A DNA stretch of 64,000 nucleotides, taken from Catenovulum sp052056295. GTDB lineage: Bacteria > Pseudomonadota > Gammaproteobacteria > Enterobacterales > Alteromonadaceae. The DNA lies in contig NZ_CP182493.1 in the NCBI RefSeq assembly GCF_052056295.1, positions 248,001-312,000 on the forward strand. The letters are read 5' to 3'. This document shows positions 63,729-64,000 of this stretch, in pieces. The notes below the pieces were generated by a model. That model made no database searches. It saw only the letters and a program-made list of their open reading frames with translations, and was not told the DNA's origin. Both the position numbers and the translations under genes were made by a program. Position 1 is the first letter of the stretch, and every line of letters starts with the position of its first letter.

Positions 63729-64000
63729 CTAAAGCAATCCATCTTTTGTTGCCGAATCGATAAATTGCTGCACACGTTTAGATGATATTGGCATACTGGT
63801 TCCTAAGTTTTGCGCGAACAAAGAGATTTTCAATTCCTCTAACATCCAGCGCAATTGCTCTAGCGTGTGATTAACCGCTTGTCCATGTAAGTTAGCTGCA
63901 AGTTTTTCCGAGTAATTTTGTGCAATTTTATTGACCTGTTCACGATTTAATCTATCACGAACCGGATCTATCGGCAGTTTTTCTAAACGGCGTTGAATGC
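63729..64000 (-). CDS. hrpA: ATP-dependent RNA helicase HrpA, C-terminal end
   Basis: The gene runs off the right edge; only the last 90 or so codons are here. The frame reads IQRRLEKLPIDPVRD and later LRWMLEELKISLFAQNLGT followed by ISSKR, which matches the C-terminus of HrpA, a large DEAH-box helicase that rescues stalled or colliding ribosomes. The stop TAG is at 63731-63729. The gene reads in the same direction as the PilZ gene, 66 bp upstream of the longest PilZ frame. Confidence 0.88.
   Translation of the reverse strand, partial: IQRRLEKLPIDPVRDRLNREQVNKIAQNYSEKLAANLHGQAVNHTLEQLRWMLEELKISLFAQNLGTSMPISSKRVQQFIDSATKDGLL

Overview
The window is chromosomal DNA from a low-GC marine gammaproteobacterium, most likely of the order Alteromonadales (Alteromonas/Catenovulum/Paraglaciecola-like). 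The evidence is the gene content and order: ycbZ-fabA-rmf, rlmKL-glutaredoxin-uup-DUF3466, pyrD-zapC beside a very large NAD-glutamate dehydrogenase, a divergent smp/serB pair, and the run hisS-ispG-rodZ-pilW-rlmN-ndk next to a complete isc operon. No rRNA, tRNA, insertion sequence, prophage, integrase or CRISPR array was seen. Genes are tightly packed, and many neighbours overlap by 1-17 nt.

Layout. 1-1.7 kb: end of a Lon-like protease, fabA with a FabR-type operator, and the small rmf gene. 1.9-8.5 kb (minus): DUF3466 protein, uup, glutaredoxin-like protein, rlmKL and a membrane thioredoxin. 8.5-10.4 kb: DUF2989 lipoprotein and sohB. 10.4-11.2 kb: a 735-bp gene-free stretch rich in DnaA-box-like 9-mers. 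11.2-14.0 kb (plus): a degenerate EIIA-Glc-like protein, an ArsC-like reductase, dapE, an M15 peptidase and a 48-aa membrane protein. 14.0-19.0 kb (minus): DUF3025, rluB and scpB directly behind modABC. 19.0-24.8 kb: an exported hydratase-like protein, an SDR enzyme, topA and a shortened astB. 24.8-28.5 kb: a giant Ig-like lipoprotein. 28.6-39.7 kb: a dicarboxylate/amino-acid symporter, an RsmB-type methyltransferase, a Nif3-like protein, zapC, pyrD, NAD-GDH and serB. 39.8-48.8 kb: smp, trmO, bamB, yfgM, hisS, ispG, rodZ, pilW, rlmN and ndk. 48.9-54.2 kb: iscRSUA-hscBA-fdx behind a promoter with two abutting IscR type-1 sites. 54.4-63.3 kb is the most accessory-looking part: a diguanylate cyclase, a His-tailed exported protein, two tandem alkaline phosphatases with nearly identical cores, and a divergent pair of GH13 enzymes (cytoplasmic alpha-glucosidase and lipoprotein amylase). 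The window ends with a PilZ protein and the 3' end of hrpA.

How the genes work together. The housekeeping blocks cover fatty acid synthesis, ribosome modification and hibernation, Fe-S assembly, isoprenoid, lysine/DAP and pyrimidine synthesis, and outer-membrane assembly. The accessory end suggests a heterotroph that scavenges phosphate and alpha-glucans. The amylase would cut glucan at the cell surface and the alpha-glucosidase would finish the job inside. The phosphatases occur in a lipid-anchored and a soluble exported version of the same catalytic domain.

I did not find a clear new multi-gene system. The best leads are the DnaA-box-rich intergenic region, the EIIA-like protein lacking both phospho-relay histidines, the alkaline phosphatase pair with signs of gene conversion, the exported hydratase-fold protein, and several regulatory arrangements: abutting IscR sites, a serB terminator that runs into the GDH start, and a strong hairpin inside the shortened end of astB.
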